This document shows, piece after piece, positions 1 to 11,483 of a stretch of DNA of 64,000 nucleotides. The DNA comes from Margaritifera margaritifera (taxonomy: Eukaryota > Mollusca > Bivalvia > Unionida > Margaritiferidae), in NCBI GenBank assembly GCA_029931535.1, contig JAQPZY010001684.1:2543001-2607000 (forward strand), written 5' to 3'. The position numbers were made by a program, and so were the translations under genes. Positions within the stretch are counted from its first letter, which is position 1, and each line of letters opens with the position of its first letter. The notes below the pieces were generated by a model. That model saw nothing but the letters and a program-made list of their open reading frames with translations. It did no database searches and was not told the origin of the DNA.

Positions 1-1250
1 TTATATTACTATGTAACATACCATCACACATACAAAGGGAAGGGCTAGGGTATATTTTTGCTTGATTTTTTTTTCCTCATACACACGTAATATCATACAA
101 ACATACAAACATACAGAGAAAGCAGATTTTAATAGAGATGGACAATCATAGAAAACCCACACATACAAACTGATGAGAGAAGGGATTGGATATAAAATGG
201 TCACTCATACACGTTCTTAAGGACAAACCCCTCCCCCTCCCCACACACACACAAAACAAAAAAAAAAACAGAGGAATGAAAGGGGATAGATGAGATTCGC
301 TCACACCTACCTATGGACAAAGAAAAGCACATCATTATTGCGGAATGAAGAAATAAACACACGAAGTTTTTTGTTATATATAAACAGCATTCCCTCCAAA
401 AGTCAAAGATTTTCTCTGGTCGTACATCATCATACATTTTCTTCATGCAGTTCATGTCAAAATACTTATATATCGCAGGGTGAAAGTCTACACACTCGAC
501 AAGAATGTGTGCAGAATGTTTGGAAATATAGCACTTCTAGGTCCAAGTGAATCTCTAAAATATTTAAACAAAAACAGATGCAAAAGATACAACACTAGGT
601 CAAACGATAAACAGTGACTTAGAACAATAACTATGAAGTCACTTTACGTGACCCTAACACATTAACTGATAAAACAAATAAATAATTTGTATTGAGAAGA
701 GTTGATAACCAGATTTAAAAAAATGTGAGAACAATTTGCAAGACATTAGGACGTGGATGGGACAAGCTCACAATAAAGTAACATCTACTGTAGCAAGATC
801 TCAGAGCTATAAAAACTTGTTGCTGACAACTGATCAAGATTTTAGAAGTTCAAGACTTGTTCAAACTTAGATTCAATACTTTATCTATTACCGTACAAAC
901 CCTACAATTATTAACGGAAACAGCAAATTATTTATCTAACGTTATACAATATTTGGTGAGATAGAAACTTTGAAAAGTGACATGGAGAAAATTAAAAATA
1001 TGTTTGGAACACTATGTCACTAAACAATTTCAGTTGGGAAAATTACAGAGAGACTTTAATAACGAAATCAGATAGAACGATCAAGAGATTAGAATGCTAA
1101 TGAATAATTTTAATTAAAACAAAGTAGTGTCCTGAAAGCAATATTATAGCTAATACTAATATTTTGAGAGAGTTGCAGAAAAAGAATAATTTAATAGAGA
1201 TGACCAAAAAGATAGATGATGTAAAAACAAAATTAGTGTGAACGAAAGCA
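1..1250. other. AT-rich non-coding stretch
   Basis: I see no gene here. The open frames are short, lack recognisable motifs and overlap on both strands. The stretch contains small simple repeats: an ACAAACAT-type run near 95-120 and CA- and A-rich tracts near 240-270. It lies left of the decayed Polinton-like element and may hold its unrecognised left end. Confidence 0.5.
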
Positions 1251-1261
1251 CGATCATATAA

Positions 1262-1645
1262 ATGAAAACAACCCACGACCTATCAATTAGATATTTGAAC
1301 GATAGAATCAAAACAATAAACGATGTTACATTCACAGAGTTTTACAACAAATTACACGCTGAAGTTGAACAATCTGAAGCAGATTTAAAAGAGTGTGCTG
1401 ATCGAGAAGTGGTCAGTAAGATAGGTGTTATGCAGGGTAGCGTTGATGAAATAGACAATCGGATGAAGAGGCTCAAAAAGATTTAATTGATTGGAAGAAA
1501 ACGTTGACAATAGCTACAGACGTAATCAAAACTGACGTAGATAAAAAGACGCTCGCATCAAGTGGTAGTATTATCTATACACCGACAGAAAGGCTCTTAA
1601 ACTGAAATAACGTGTCAGCATCGATAGAGCTCACCCCCCCCCCCC

Positions 1646-1680
<35 letters not shown>

Positions 1681-2524
1681 ATAGAGGCATTAAATACTTA
1701 ATAGACCACTAAAATGGGTGTAAAAAGCATTGCTTTGGGAGTTAGAATGGATGAATTGAATAAGGAAATCGAGAGCAAAACGAACTAGTGCCTGGATGTT
1801 GATTGATTAACGATTTTCCTAGTTTACCAAGTCTAGAGAATCCATATGGTATTTATCAGACGTAGTTTCAATTGCTGAAGAGACACAAACACACAGAGGG
1901 CGTGGTTTTGCATTTACATACAAGAAAGGGTTGATGGATGTCTTCAAAACAGAAATTTACGCCAAGAAATTAGTTGACATTTACGGATTTAACTATGCTC
2001 CGTCACGTTTTGCTGAATACCAGTTGCACATGATAGATGGACTAAAGCATTATGACATTCAAATCAACAAATCAGGCTTATTCACACATTTTGTCAACAT
2101 ACCTTCCGAACCCACAGTTACAAGATTGTTGGGTTTATGTTAATTTTTGCATTGCATTAGAAGTAATCTGTGAAGAATGCTCGTGAAAGTGATGATCTTT
2201 TCAAGTTAAATGACTCCAATTTTCACTACATAAAGAGATTTGTGGTTACATGTTTCGGTTAGAACAAAAAGAAATGAGCAAGGTATCGCGAGTGAAAAAC
2301 TGAGTAAGTTGAGATCAGGAGCTGGTAACGCACAAAACACTGGTACCGACGATATACAGTTTATAGTGTATGGAAAGAAGTTTAGAATACCACCGCATCC
2401 ACGTGCTCTTCCACTATATTTCAGATTTAACATTACACTTGCAAAAGTGGCTGAAGTGATACAAGGTGATAACCATGACTACGAAATGGGAACCAGGTCC
2501 CCAGTACGATACGATTACCTCTGA
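1262..2524 (+). pseudogene. Plus-strand ORF fragments, function unknown
   Basis: Three short open frames (1262-1486, 1931-2143, 2240-2524) lie in the same direction as the downstream ATPase remnant. The first is rich in charged residues with heptad-like spacing (ADLKECADREV, IDNRMKRLKK) and may be a coiled coil. The second and third have ordinary globular composition. I do not recognise a family. Position suggests structural or accessory genes of the decayed element. The reading frame of the third fragment shifts near 2480, where another frame opens towards the 44-bp repeats. Confidence 0.35.
1634..1679. repeat. Poly-C / poly-A homopolymer tract
   Basis: A run of C is followed directly by a long run of A. 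This is simple sequence. It could mark an old poly(A) tail of a retro-insertion, but no retroelement body is visible beside it. Confidence 0.8.
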
Positions 2525-2830
2525 ATTACTTGCTCAGTTGGTGAATGGCAAGTACAGAAAGTGGCTGAATTACCTTCTCAGTTGGTGAATGGCAAGTACA
2601 GAAAATGACTGAATTACTTGCTCAGTTGGTGAATGGCAAGTACAGAAAATGACTGAATTACTTGCTCAGTTGGTGAATGGCAAGTACAGAAAATGACTGA
2701 ATTACTTGCTCAGTTGGTGAATGGCAAGTACAGAAAATGACTGAATTACCTTCTCAGTTGGTGAATGGCAAGTACAGAAAATGACTGAATTACTTGCTCA
2801 GTTGGTGAATGGCAAGTACATACAATGACT
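2522..2830 (+). repeat. ~44-bp tandem repeat, about 7 copies
   Basis: The unit, containing CTCAGTTGGTGAATGGCAAG then tacagaaaatgactgaatta, repeats with very few differences, so the expansion is recent. The first unit is continuous with an open frame ending in the motif NGKYRK, so the array seems to have grown from the end of a decayed coding sequence of the Polinton-like element. 44 is not a multiple of three, so the frame is lost within the array. Confidence 0.9.
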
Positions 2831-3289
2831 TGCTTTATTTAATGACTACATACCAACAGAGAGGCCAGTGCACCTTTAATTAACACCCCTCTTGATTCTC
2901 CCAGAACTGGTTTTGAAGGCTGTTTAGACACTGTGCAAAAGATTGATGAAAGTGATACCGAAAAGTTGTACAACTCAGAAATAAAGATCGAGGTGACTAT
3001 AAAAAGTCTGCCAAACATGGTTCATTTTCAGGGTTTTCAATTGAGGAAACAGTTTACAGAGGCCACAAAATATTTCTTCCATGAGTAACAAATGCACACA
3101 GAAATGAGCAAGGTATCAACAATTATTAAACTGACATTCACTGCATCTGGTTTTATCTGAGAAGAACTCACGATATTATATGGTAATGGTCTTAAATTAG
3201 CCAATATACAACAAGGTATTAACTTGCAAATCAACAGAAAAATATTAATACTTACAAAATGTACATCTATTACGTCATAGATGGTCAGG

Positions 3290-3925
3290 TTAAAATTCAA
3301 AATAATCAGCTCAAGCCAATTCTCTTTTAGACATGTAAAAATGTATTTGAATGAACCTCATACCATCATTTGTGGAGTAACTACTTGTAGTAAAGCATTG
3401 TTTGCACTAAATTTGTTAGAAACTGAATACAAAGACAGTTTCGTTCACATCGTTATCATCTGTCAACTTTTCTGTGCAACAAGACATACGATAGAAACTG
3501 GATATTCAAAGCAAAAAAGAAGTATCGTGATAGATCCAGAAGATACAGTGGATAAGTGGTTATAGTTACTGCTTTATATTATCAAGGAACCAATACTATG
3601 TTTGTAATTGATGACCGTGGGAATCTTGATGATGTCAAATAGAAAGCAACTCATTATCCAAGCTGGCTTTTAGTGGAAGACATTTTTTAAAAAAATATCC
3701 GTATTGGTGATCGTACAGAAGTAAAAGCTGTGATAACAAATTTCAGGGAGAATACACGGTTTAGGCTGTATTTTCCAGCAAGGACAAGAAAGCAACGGAA
3801 ACGGTTCGAAGAGAATAACTTAATTCGAGATTAAATGAAATCAGAGATTGTAGATATTATAAAACAGAACAAACGAAACAAACTTTTGACGAGACTTCAG
3901 TTCCTTTTATTTCTAAGTATTGATG
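3290..3925 (+). pseudogene. Packaging ATPase-like remnant (Polinton/adintovirus type)
   Basis: The left part (to 3565) shows an N-terminal P-loop region: IICGVTTCSKALFALNLLE stands where packaging ATPases of this class have a G-x-x-x-x-G-K-[ST] Walker A, but the second glycine and the lysine/threonine pair are degraded. About 60 codons later, after a stop at 3565, the motif TMFVIDD looks like Walker B. Downstream pieces in other frames resemble the C-terminal part. At least three stops and frameshifts interrupt the frame, so it cannot make an intact protein. In live elements this enzyme drives genome packaging. The assignment rests on motif order and on the polymerase neighbour. Confidence 0.5.
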
Positions 3926-4139
3926 ATTGATTTACATTGTCAGCTAAAATCCTTTTGTCATCATACGTTGACAACGTTACCTTGTTCATTGTGATGCTGT
4001 ACATCTGCTGATTGTATGACGCGAGTAAATGGATTACTTGTGATTTGAACGATCAATCTGTGTACATCTCACAATATATATTTTTTAACACTCATTTTTT
4101 TATTCCTATGCAAACATTTTTATTTGTTATTTTGTTTAA

Positions 4140-6680
4140 TTTTTGTTTGTTTCCCTCCTTGTGAATGCTTATGAATAGATTCTGCCCTTAACCCACAGAA
4201 CTCTCTAACTGGTATAGAAATTAGCTCATCTTTGAAAGTTCCTGGAACGTTTATGTTCGCTTGGAATATTCACTAGTGTTATATAAGTTGATGCAATCCT
4301 TCATATCACTGTAAAAGTTGTCTGTCTCGACAAGGATGCACAGAGAATCTGTGTCAGTCACGAGCAGTTCATTCTATCACCGCATTTGCTTTTCAGTTTG
4401 GTGAGGTAAAATTCGTACTTCAACTGATTCAATTGTTATAGCACAGTAAAACCGTCTAATGTATGTTTGGTTAACTTGATCTTTTCGTTTTTGAGACTGA
4501 TTAACACCAAGTCATCATATACTATTATCCTCCTGGCAAATGATGCAGCTTTAAGGCAGTTGATCAATTTATTTTCATCCGGATGAATTTTAACTCTTGT
4601 TCTTTTCCTGGGATTTTCCATTTGCCTCCCAAATACTGAATTATTCACCAATTTGAAGAAGTCGTTTACGAAATTGTTAGCTTTTGGTCTCAAACCTGTA
4701 TTGAGCTCTATGTATGATTTCAGGCAAAGTTGTGTTTAAAACAAGACACCTTTGTGCATTTTTTTAACTTTTAAATCCTATTGCAGGTAAAGCTTCAGGT
4801 TTCTGTTATGTATCAAATATTCTTCTTTGTTTTCTAATGTACATAATAGTTTTTGTAAAGTTGGTCTAGTACCCTTGCAATCAATTATCAGTTTCTTTTA
4901 CAAGGGGGATAACTCATTTTCATCTGGAATTAATTTCTCTTACACAAGGGGGTAGTCCTTGAAATGGGCATGTAGATGTGCTGGTATATCCAAATCAACT
5001 TCCAAATACACCCCGTCACTATCATTAGGAATGTTTAACAAGTTCTTCTCTCTAACCATCTAATTTGTTCATCACTAGCCCTCCTGTAGTGTTTAACCGG
5101 CATGTATTGGCTCATTGCCCTTTCATATAAATTGTTGTTTGATGCATGATATATGACCTTGATCTTTCATATGTCACATAATATTTTTAATTTGTTCATC
5201 ATCGTTAACACAATATTCGTTTTTTGCCTTTGTTTATCTTTGTCGGATCATGCTAATTCATGCTAATACCGCCTCAAATTCCACTCTCAGTCATCAAAAA
5301 TATATCATAATATGTCAAAAGTTCAAATTCTACACATGACATCGTTAAACGCATTATCAGTTAAAATGGGTGCACAATAATACTGTGTTGGGTCAAGTCT
5401 GTGGTTTGTTTGCAATACATTAATGTCAAAACTCCTCGAAAATGTCACACATCAAAGTATCTTTCTTCACATAGAAATTGTGAAGGTCACCGAGTGTGCT
5501 CAATATGAAGTGTGATATTGGGAATCAATATCTGATATGTTCGTATCATTCTAACTTGAATGAAGCTTTTCTTTGGGTGGTATAGACATCTCAATCAATC
5601 GTTCAAAACTGAAGGAAAAAACCCCCCAACATTTCATGTTTTCAAAATGTTTCAGTGTTTCTATAAACATGTCATCGCTTAAAGTTTTAGCCAGCGTTTA
5701 AAACTATCTACAAACCTAATCGTTCTTTTAACTGTTATTTTCTTGCCATTATTAATGAACATATATACAATGAAAACCTTGCTAACTGAAATGCATTTTT
5801 CATCTTTATTCAGTATGATTTTTACCTCATTACTCAGGTCATATTTTACAAGTGTCCTGATGAACAGATGACTATCACAACCTTACAAGTTGTCAATAAA
5901 TAGACATATTTTGGATATCTGAAATTCAAATTACAGTCTTTATGAACAGAACCTCTGTACTTGTATGTTTAGTGATCATGGCAACACACTGTCTTTTCAT
6001 GTTCTGCCATCACAGATATGTCATGTACTCATCAAAATAATATGTTTCTCATCTTCAACTGTGAATGTGATAGGTTTTTAATTTTTCAGTTTTTTGTAGA
6101 CTAGTCTCACTATTCTACCCAAACAGTTATAAAACACATGTATGCAATCAGTACCTCTGTGAACTATTGGCCTGTAAAATGTGTAAATTGAATTGATGTA
6201 CATACAGAACATTGATAGAATGTGCTTAGCCATTTGCACTTCCAGGATGTACTGGGTTGATTTGTAGCATCATTACAATTTTGTTGCGAGTAGCTCGTAC
6301 ATGAAGAATACGGTATGGTGATACTTTCACAGTTGCAATAAACAACATAAGGGACTTTCAAATGATGATGATAATTTATGAATCTGACAACGATCCCTTT
6401 TCATGTATGATATCTATCGAGTTGTTTACACTGTAACATAGCCTTTTGTGATCTTATAACTTTTGTGGTGCACAGAAAAAAGATTACAGCATTTATTATA
6501 CATGTATTTCTTCCAATTGGGTTAGCTTATTTGTGACGATACCAATCAGGATAAATCTTACCAACATGATGACATTTTTTCATTCCATCAATATAATCAA
6601 ACTGTCGATGTTCTTATATTTTTTCTGTCACTCTAACTGCACTAATGTATTTTGCTTCACCTATTTACAACACCTTTATG
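4140..6680 (-). pseudogene. Protein-primed DNA polymerase B remnant
   Basis: Reading right to left, the fragments follow the order of protein-primed family B polymerases. An N-terminal stretch (to about 6680) is followed by an Exo I-like motif at 6361-6310, VPYVVYCNCESIT, where the first catalytic aspartate of the expected D-x-E is asparagine. The polymerase motif A region EVDLDIPAHLH lies near 5000. The conserved palm segment NDFFKLVNNSVFGRQMEN lies at 4660-4605, and a TDTDSL motif C at 4360-4340. Numerous stops and frameshifts separate these blocks. In active elements this polymerase copies the element from a protein primer. It is dead here. Confidence 0.75.
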
Positions 6681-6699
6681 GAGATGTCATCTTCAAGTT

Positions 6700-8310
6700 A
6701 ATTTTCTTTTAGATGTACTATAATGTTATCATGCATCTGTCAAACCAATGACTGTATCCAAACAAACTATATTGTTATGGTCTATATACATGATCACTTG
6801 GTGTATGCAAGCTTGTTTGTTTTTTACCCATTCAGGAACATCAGTATAGGAACTTCCTTTATTGCTCGATACCTGTCTACTTGCGGTATGAAATATTCAA
6901 ACCTGTCAAACATCCACCTCCACTTTCACTTATTTCTTGTCTTAATGTGCTGTAAAAAAATGTCACACATTCAATGACATAATCCATTTGAGCTCTGTTC
7001 ATATTTTCATGGGTCTTGTTCTGTGGTAAAACTCCCCAATGTTTAACTTCTCTCCACCCTGTGTGGGCCGTTACGTCTGTCTGATAGTCAAGTCAAGATT
7101 AACTTTAACTGAACCAAATTTATGGATTTTCCTAATTATGATTTTTTTTCCAAGTATGGTTCAGTGTCGCTGAAAAGTCTGTACTAATTTACATTTCTCT
7201 TAAATGAATCTCGAAAAATTTACATGATGATTCTGTTTCCATTTTGCTTATTCATTCTTCGCAGTTCTTTATCACTTGGTAATCAAATTAAAAGAGGCTT
7301 TAATGCGTTTCTAACATGTTTGGGAATAGGTGATCAAGTATAGATGACATCATCGTTGATTTATTTAAAAAAGAAAATTTCTACTATTACTAAATCTTTA
7401 AATATGTGTGAAAAAAGATATATATGCCATACATTTTAGCAAAATGCCCACCTCTGTACCTAAAGCCTCTGCCCGTGTGTAGTACATTGGAAAGAAACCA
7501 CTTACCATCCACAGAGGAAGGACACGTTTCTTTTTGCAGAGCTTTTCCCTTAACTATAGTAATTTGTCCTCAGTTAGGACTTAATAACTTAAATCAATTA
7601 GATCATAGAATATTACACATTTACTCTCAGTATAAAGTTCACTCCGTTGTTTTGGTTGGTTTACATAAGTATTCTACTTCTTTCTAATTTTGGCTGTCAT
7701 TCTTTCTATCCTGTCTTGAATGCATAATGTAAAATTTTTGTCGGTGTGTGATGCAAGTTTACTCAAGGCTTCTCTATCTCATGTGCTCACCCCTGAAACT
7801 GATACAAGCTACTAACATATAAATCTGTTTGCAGTCTGATGATGACTGTTCATTAGACAAATGTCAGAAGAACATAATTGATGATATTTATAGGTTTAAA
7901 GACAATTACTATGGTAAAAGTAGTTCTGCTGCTGGTGTTGCTGTTGATTAGTTGGTTGATTTGGTGTTTCAGGTCTCTGCAACATCTGAGGTAATTTAGA
8001 CACGAGACCTCAGGTTGTTGGTAGATCATTATGGATTTCACACCATTTTCAGCACAAGGGAATCTATATAGGGCAGCCAGTTTTACTGTTGAAGAAGACC
8101 CCAACTGATTTTCAGGCACCAAAGACCACCTGCATAGAACCACTGATGACCACTATCTAGCTGAGGATTATTTAATCTCTCTATACCTTACAAAATTTCA
8201 AACCAAACCTTGTTCCGTCTACGCATATTTTTTTAATTTGTAAAAATAAAGTTGTTAATGGGGAGTGCAATGTTAAAGAAAATGCTATTTATAGTACAAG
8301 CATTGCCTAA
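6700..8310. other. No gene seen
   Basis: AT-rich sequence with only short open frames and no domain that I recognise. It may include the eroded right part of the Polinton-like element, but nothing in it can be assigned. Confidence 0.5.
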
Positions 8311-8392
8311 TACACATCGTAAGGTGCGTGCTTGCGATGCAGATCCTCGCGTAGTAAAACAAAAAGTCAGTACATTTATACTATATAAAACG

Positions 8393-8790
8393 TGCACATG
8401 CTAAATGTCATGTAAATATGAATTAAATATTTTTTTACACTTTTTTTTACCAAATCAGTGATGAATACAAATAAAGATAGAAATGTAAAATCAAATAGTT
8501 CATACTTTTATTGTAAGGTGCATGGTTGTGATGTGAAGCTATGCTGTATTACCATACAAGATGCCTACTACTTTAATGACTATGACTATAATAAATGGAT
8601 ACAAAACAACATTAAAAAAATTCTCTCAATCATATGTCATTCTCTAACTCATAAATATGTCAGATAATTAGATTACAGATTTTTATCAATTTTATATCAT
8701 ACGTTAAACATTCCACAAAAATGCAGTATGAATATAAGTGTCTTCACCATCTAAATATATTTAATTCATATTTACATGGCATTTAGCATG
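8393..8790. repeat. Inner inverted repeat pair of the TIR element
   Basis: A ~38-bp arm at 8393-8430 (containing CATGTAAATATGAATTAAAT) recurs inverted at 8752-8790 with few mismatches. It lies inside the larger 8324-9715 element, so the left half of that element is itself a fold-back. It may be a separate nested MITE or a subterminal repeat. Confidence 0.6.
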
Positions 8791-8886
8791 CCAGCAATTT
8801 GATTAACATTTAAAAAGAGCATATAATGTAGACAAAATTATTATTATTATTATTATTATTGATCTTGTTGAAAATACAAATAATTC

Positions 8887-9132
8887 AGTGCCCCGGGTGG
8901 CCGAGTGGTCTAAGGCGCTCGCCTTTACCGATCACTGCCATCTCACCTCTGTCCGCGTGGGTTTGAGTCTCGGGCTCGGCCAATGTGGATATGTGAGAAA
9001 GCTTGCCAGTAGCTTCCTGTGGGTCGGTGGTTCTTCCTGGGGTTTTCCCCGAGTTGTTCCTCCACCAGATAAAACTGGCCGCCATGTATAGCCTATCAAG
9101 TGCTGAAAAATGGCGTTAAACCCACAACAACA
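8887..9132 (+). mobile_element. tRNA-derived SINE, family A (Leu-like head)
   Basis: The head resembles a class II tRNA with A box TGGCCGAGTGGTCTAAGG and B box GGTTTGAGTCTC, followed by a body ending in the conserved ATGGCGTTAAACCCACAAC and a CAA-rich tail. It is flanked by a perfect 11-bp target-site duplication, ACAAATAATTC, at 8876-8886 and 9133-9143, which shows integration by LINE machinery. It is inserted inside the TIR element and is therefore younger. Three more copies lie at 34.5, 56.8 and 58.8 kb. This copy has the best-preserved head. It is not a functional tRNA gene. Confidence 0.9.
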
Positions 9133-9715
9133 ACAAATAATTCCTAAATATAAGCGTAAATGTCTGATAAACATATACATCATTAATATTAAAATTATTT
9201 ATTTTACAATCTGATTCAATTTATTAATTTTAAAATTGTGATAAAAAATATCAGCATTATTATACAATGTTATTTCTATTTTTATTTGCATTCATTTTTA
9301 ATCTGGGAAAAAGTATTGTCATCTGAATATTTTAATTATTATTTGAATTATTACTTATTCTGCATGCATGTGTATATGTCTGTTTTTTGTTTTGGTCTTC
9401 TATAATAATAATAATGTCTAAATTACTTGCTATTTTAAATGTACTTAATTATGATTTTTACAAAAATATTATAATGCTATTTTTATTCAGACTTCATTAT
9501 TTTGGAATGTGTGGCATATAATTTTTTAAAAAAATGATGAAATCTATATTCTACTTACATTACATTTTTATGATTCAGATAATTTTTTTTCACTGTAGTT
9601 TCGTAGCCTTTATTTAAATTTTACTGATTATAGCGGATGGTATTGTGTACGTTTATACAGTATAAATGTACGACTTTTTGTTTTACCTGAGCGAGGAGAA
9701 CACGCAAGTTCGCAC

Positions 9716-10037
9716 AGAATATCGAAAAGAATTTTGCAGGATTATTTTAAATGAAGAGACAGTGAAAGAGAATCTATTGTTGAAACAGAACCAAATGATT
9801 TGAACATAGCAGTGCTGCAAGTTCAAGCAACAAAGCAAAACTTAATGCACAACTTCCAGTTGAACTGGCACGGGGAATGATTGTGGTTAGAAAAGTCAGA
9901 GATAGGGATGCTGTGTGAAACACAGAAAAACAATCACTTTTACTGTAGGATGCACCAACTATAGGACCAGTACAATAGATGGGCACATAAATTCAGCTGA
10001 TCATGTGGCAGCTGTATGGGCCAAAGCCATGAAAAAG
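9716..10037 (+). pseudogene. Possible decayed coding fragment split by the MULE
   Basis: A low-confidence fossil coding signal. Short frames read MIVVRKVRDRDAV and, after stops and frameshifts, INSADHVAAVWAKAMKK. The last frame stays open for a few codons (NLEQ) on the far side of the MULE at 13,316, directly before a GTAATT that could be a donor. If real, the transposon landed in an old exon or retrocopy. I do not recognise the protein. Confidence 0.25.
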
Positions 10038-10530
10038 GGGTGGGTATAAAGTGCAAAAAGGACTCCTTTTCACGAAAAGGACTTACCATCTACGAAAAGG
10101 ACTGATGATGTTTTTACTAACAGTTTCAATCAATACTGTTATTTCACAAATGAAACTATTTTGTGTAGTAACTCATTTTACATAGCATTTAATATATATT
10201 TTTACTATAAAGTGTTAAAAATGGGTCCTTTTCGCCAAAGAGGACTTACCGTCTACGAAAAGGACCCAGTACGTTTTTACTAACAGTTTCAATCAATATC
10301 TCTATTTCACAAATGAATTTTTGTTGTTGTAGTAACTCATTTTACATAGCATTTAATATATATTTTTTACTATAAAGTGTTAAAAACGGGTCCTTTTCGC
10401 AAAAAGGACAACGTCTGCGAAAAGGACAGAGGATGATTTTACTAACAGTTTCAACCAATATTTCTATTTCAGAAATGGAATTATTTTGTGTAGTAACTCA
10501 TTTTACATAGCATTTAATATATATAACAGG
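10038..10530 (+). repeat. Left terminal array of the MULE (about 3 units)
   Basis: The ~165-bp units start with GGGTCCTTTTCGC-type palindromes at about 10,057, 10,223 and 10,388. Between them runs a conserved AT-rich spacer including ACTAACAGTTTCAATCAATA and TTTTACATAGCATTTAATAT. It mirrors the right array. Confidence 0.9.
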
Positions 10531-10534
10531 CTGA

Positions 10535-10615
10535 TTCGGACCATGGCTGATTCGGACCAGGCTGATTCGGCCCAAATTACGGGTTGATACTGCCCAAATG
10601 CCAGGGTGATTCGGA
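10535..10615 (+). repeat. Short CTGATTCGGACCA direct repeats
   Basis: Four imperfect copies of a GCTGATTCGGACCA-type motif sit just inside the left terminal array of the MULE. Clustered short direct repeats next to termini are common transposase-binding sites, but that role is only a guess here. Confidence 0.6.
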
Positions 10616-10916
10616 CCATGTGGAATATTATTAAATTTCGACTTGGATCTAAAAGTGATATTTATTTTTGTTTAAAATATGATATTTCTCATTATTTCCC
10701 AGGTATGTTCAGCAGTTAAAATCTGCATTTAATGAAACAAACCCCGATCTTACACGAGATAATGACTTTGTTATAATGAAATGATGTAAGACTGTTATCT
10801 CATTCATCTTTGTGCAAAATTGAAATAGTTTACTTTATTGCATTGAGAAAAAAAAAAAAGAATAACATCGAAAAACAATCATGAGAACAGTGGTCATGTG
10901 GTTATATGTTTCTTCG

Positions 10917-10940
<24 letters not shown>
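10917..10940. repeat. TA microsatellite
   Basis: A run of about 12 TA dinucleotides inside the MULE interior. Confidence 0.95.
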
Positions 10941-10947
<7 letters not shown>

Positions 10948-11483
10948 TGGTCTCAGTATGCTGATGTTTTGGTTATGTTTTTTTTGTCTCTATATACATG
11001 TACTGGTCTGAGTATGTTAATGCCTTATTGAAAGTGTACTCTGTACTAGAGCAAAGATAAAAAGAAGCCCATAATTAGTTTAATTGTAAACAATAATAGT
11101 GAGAGCATCTAACCATCAATGTGCAAAACCTGTTTGATTAATGCCGCTACAAGTAAACATCATATTAATACTGTTTGTTTAATACATTGTTTGATCAGTG
11201 TGTTTTTAATTGGCAAAAACCCCTTTGATCAACCCCGCTATAATTAAAGTACTATTGATGACATTTTCCAATTTACTGAATTTAATACCATTATAGAACA
11301 CAAAATATAATGCTGACTTGAAATAACTTTGTGATCTTTGGCTACATGAAAGTGTTATTATATCATATATGTTTAATATAATAAAATATATATTCAGAAA
11401 TTAATATTTAATGGATTGAATAAGTGCTTAAAATGAAATATTTTAAAATGTTTCGAAGGTTAAAATGAAAATTAGTTGGTTTC

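Larger units (their letters stand above)
1262..6680. mobile_element. Decayed Polinton/Maverick-like (virus-derived) element
   Basis: Two hallmark gene types of Polintons, adintoviruses and related double-stranded DNA elements occur side by side: a packaging ATPase remnant on the plus strand and a protein-primed family B DNA polymerase remnant on the minus strand, converging tail-to-tail. Both are broken by many stops and frameshifts. Plus-strand fragments further left (1262-2524) are co-oriented with the ATPase and may be other element genes. I saw no integrase, protease or convincing capsid gene, and I could not define terminal inverted repeats, so the limits are approximate. The element class is inferred from the polymerase and ATPase motifs. 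Confidence 0.6.
8324..9715. mobile_element. TIR element (~1.4 kb), non-autonomous DNA transposon
   Basis: About 75 bp at 8324-8397 are inverted at 9644-9715. The best-matching core on the left reads gtaaaacaaaaagtc then gtacatttata and recurs as its reverse complement on the right. The outer arms also match (GTGCGTGCTTGCG against a CGCAAGTTCGCAC type end). The interior is AT-rich, has no transposase and contains a SINE inserted later. No clear target-site duplication was found. The family is unknown. Confidence 0.6.

Noticed and set aside
8890..8970. A genuine tRNA-Leu gene
   Set aside because: A and B boxes are present but the acceptor stem and full cloverleaf are not. The unit has a SINE body and 11-bp target duplications and recurs at three other sites.
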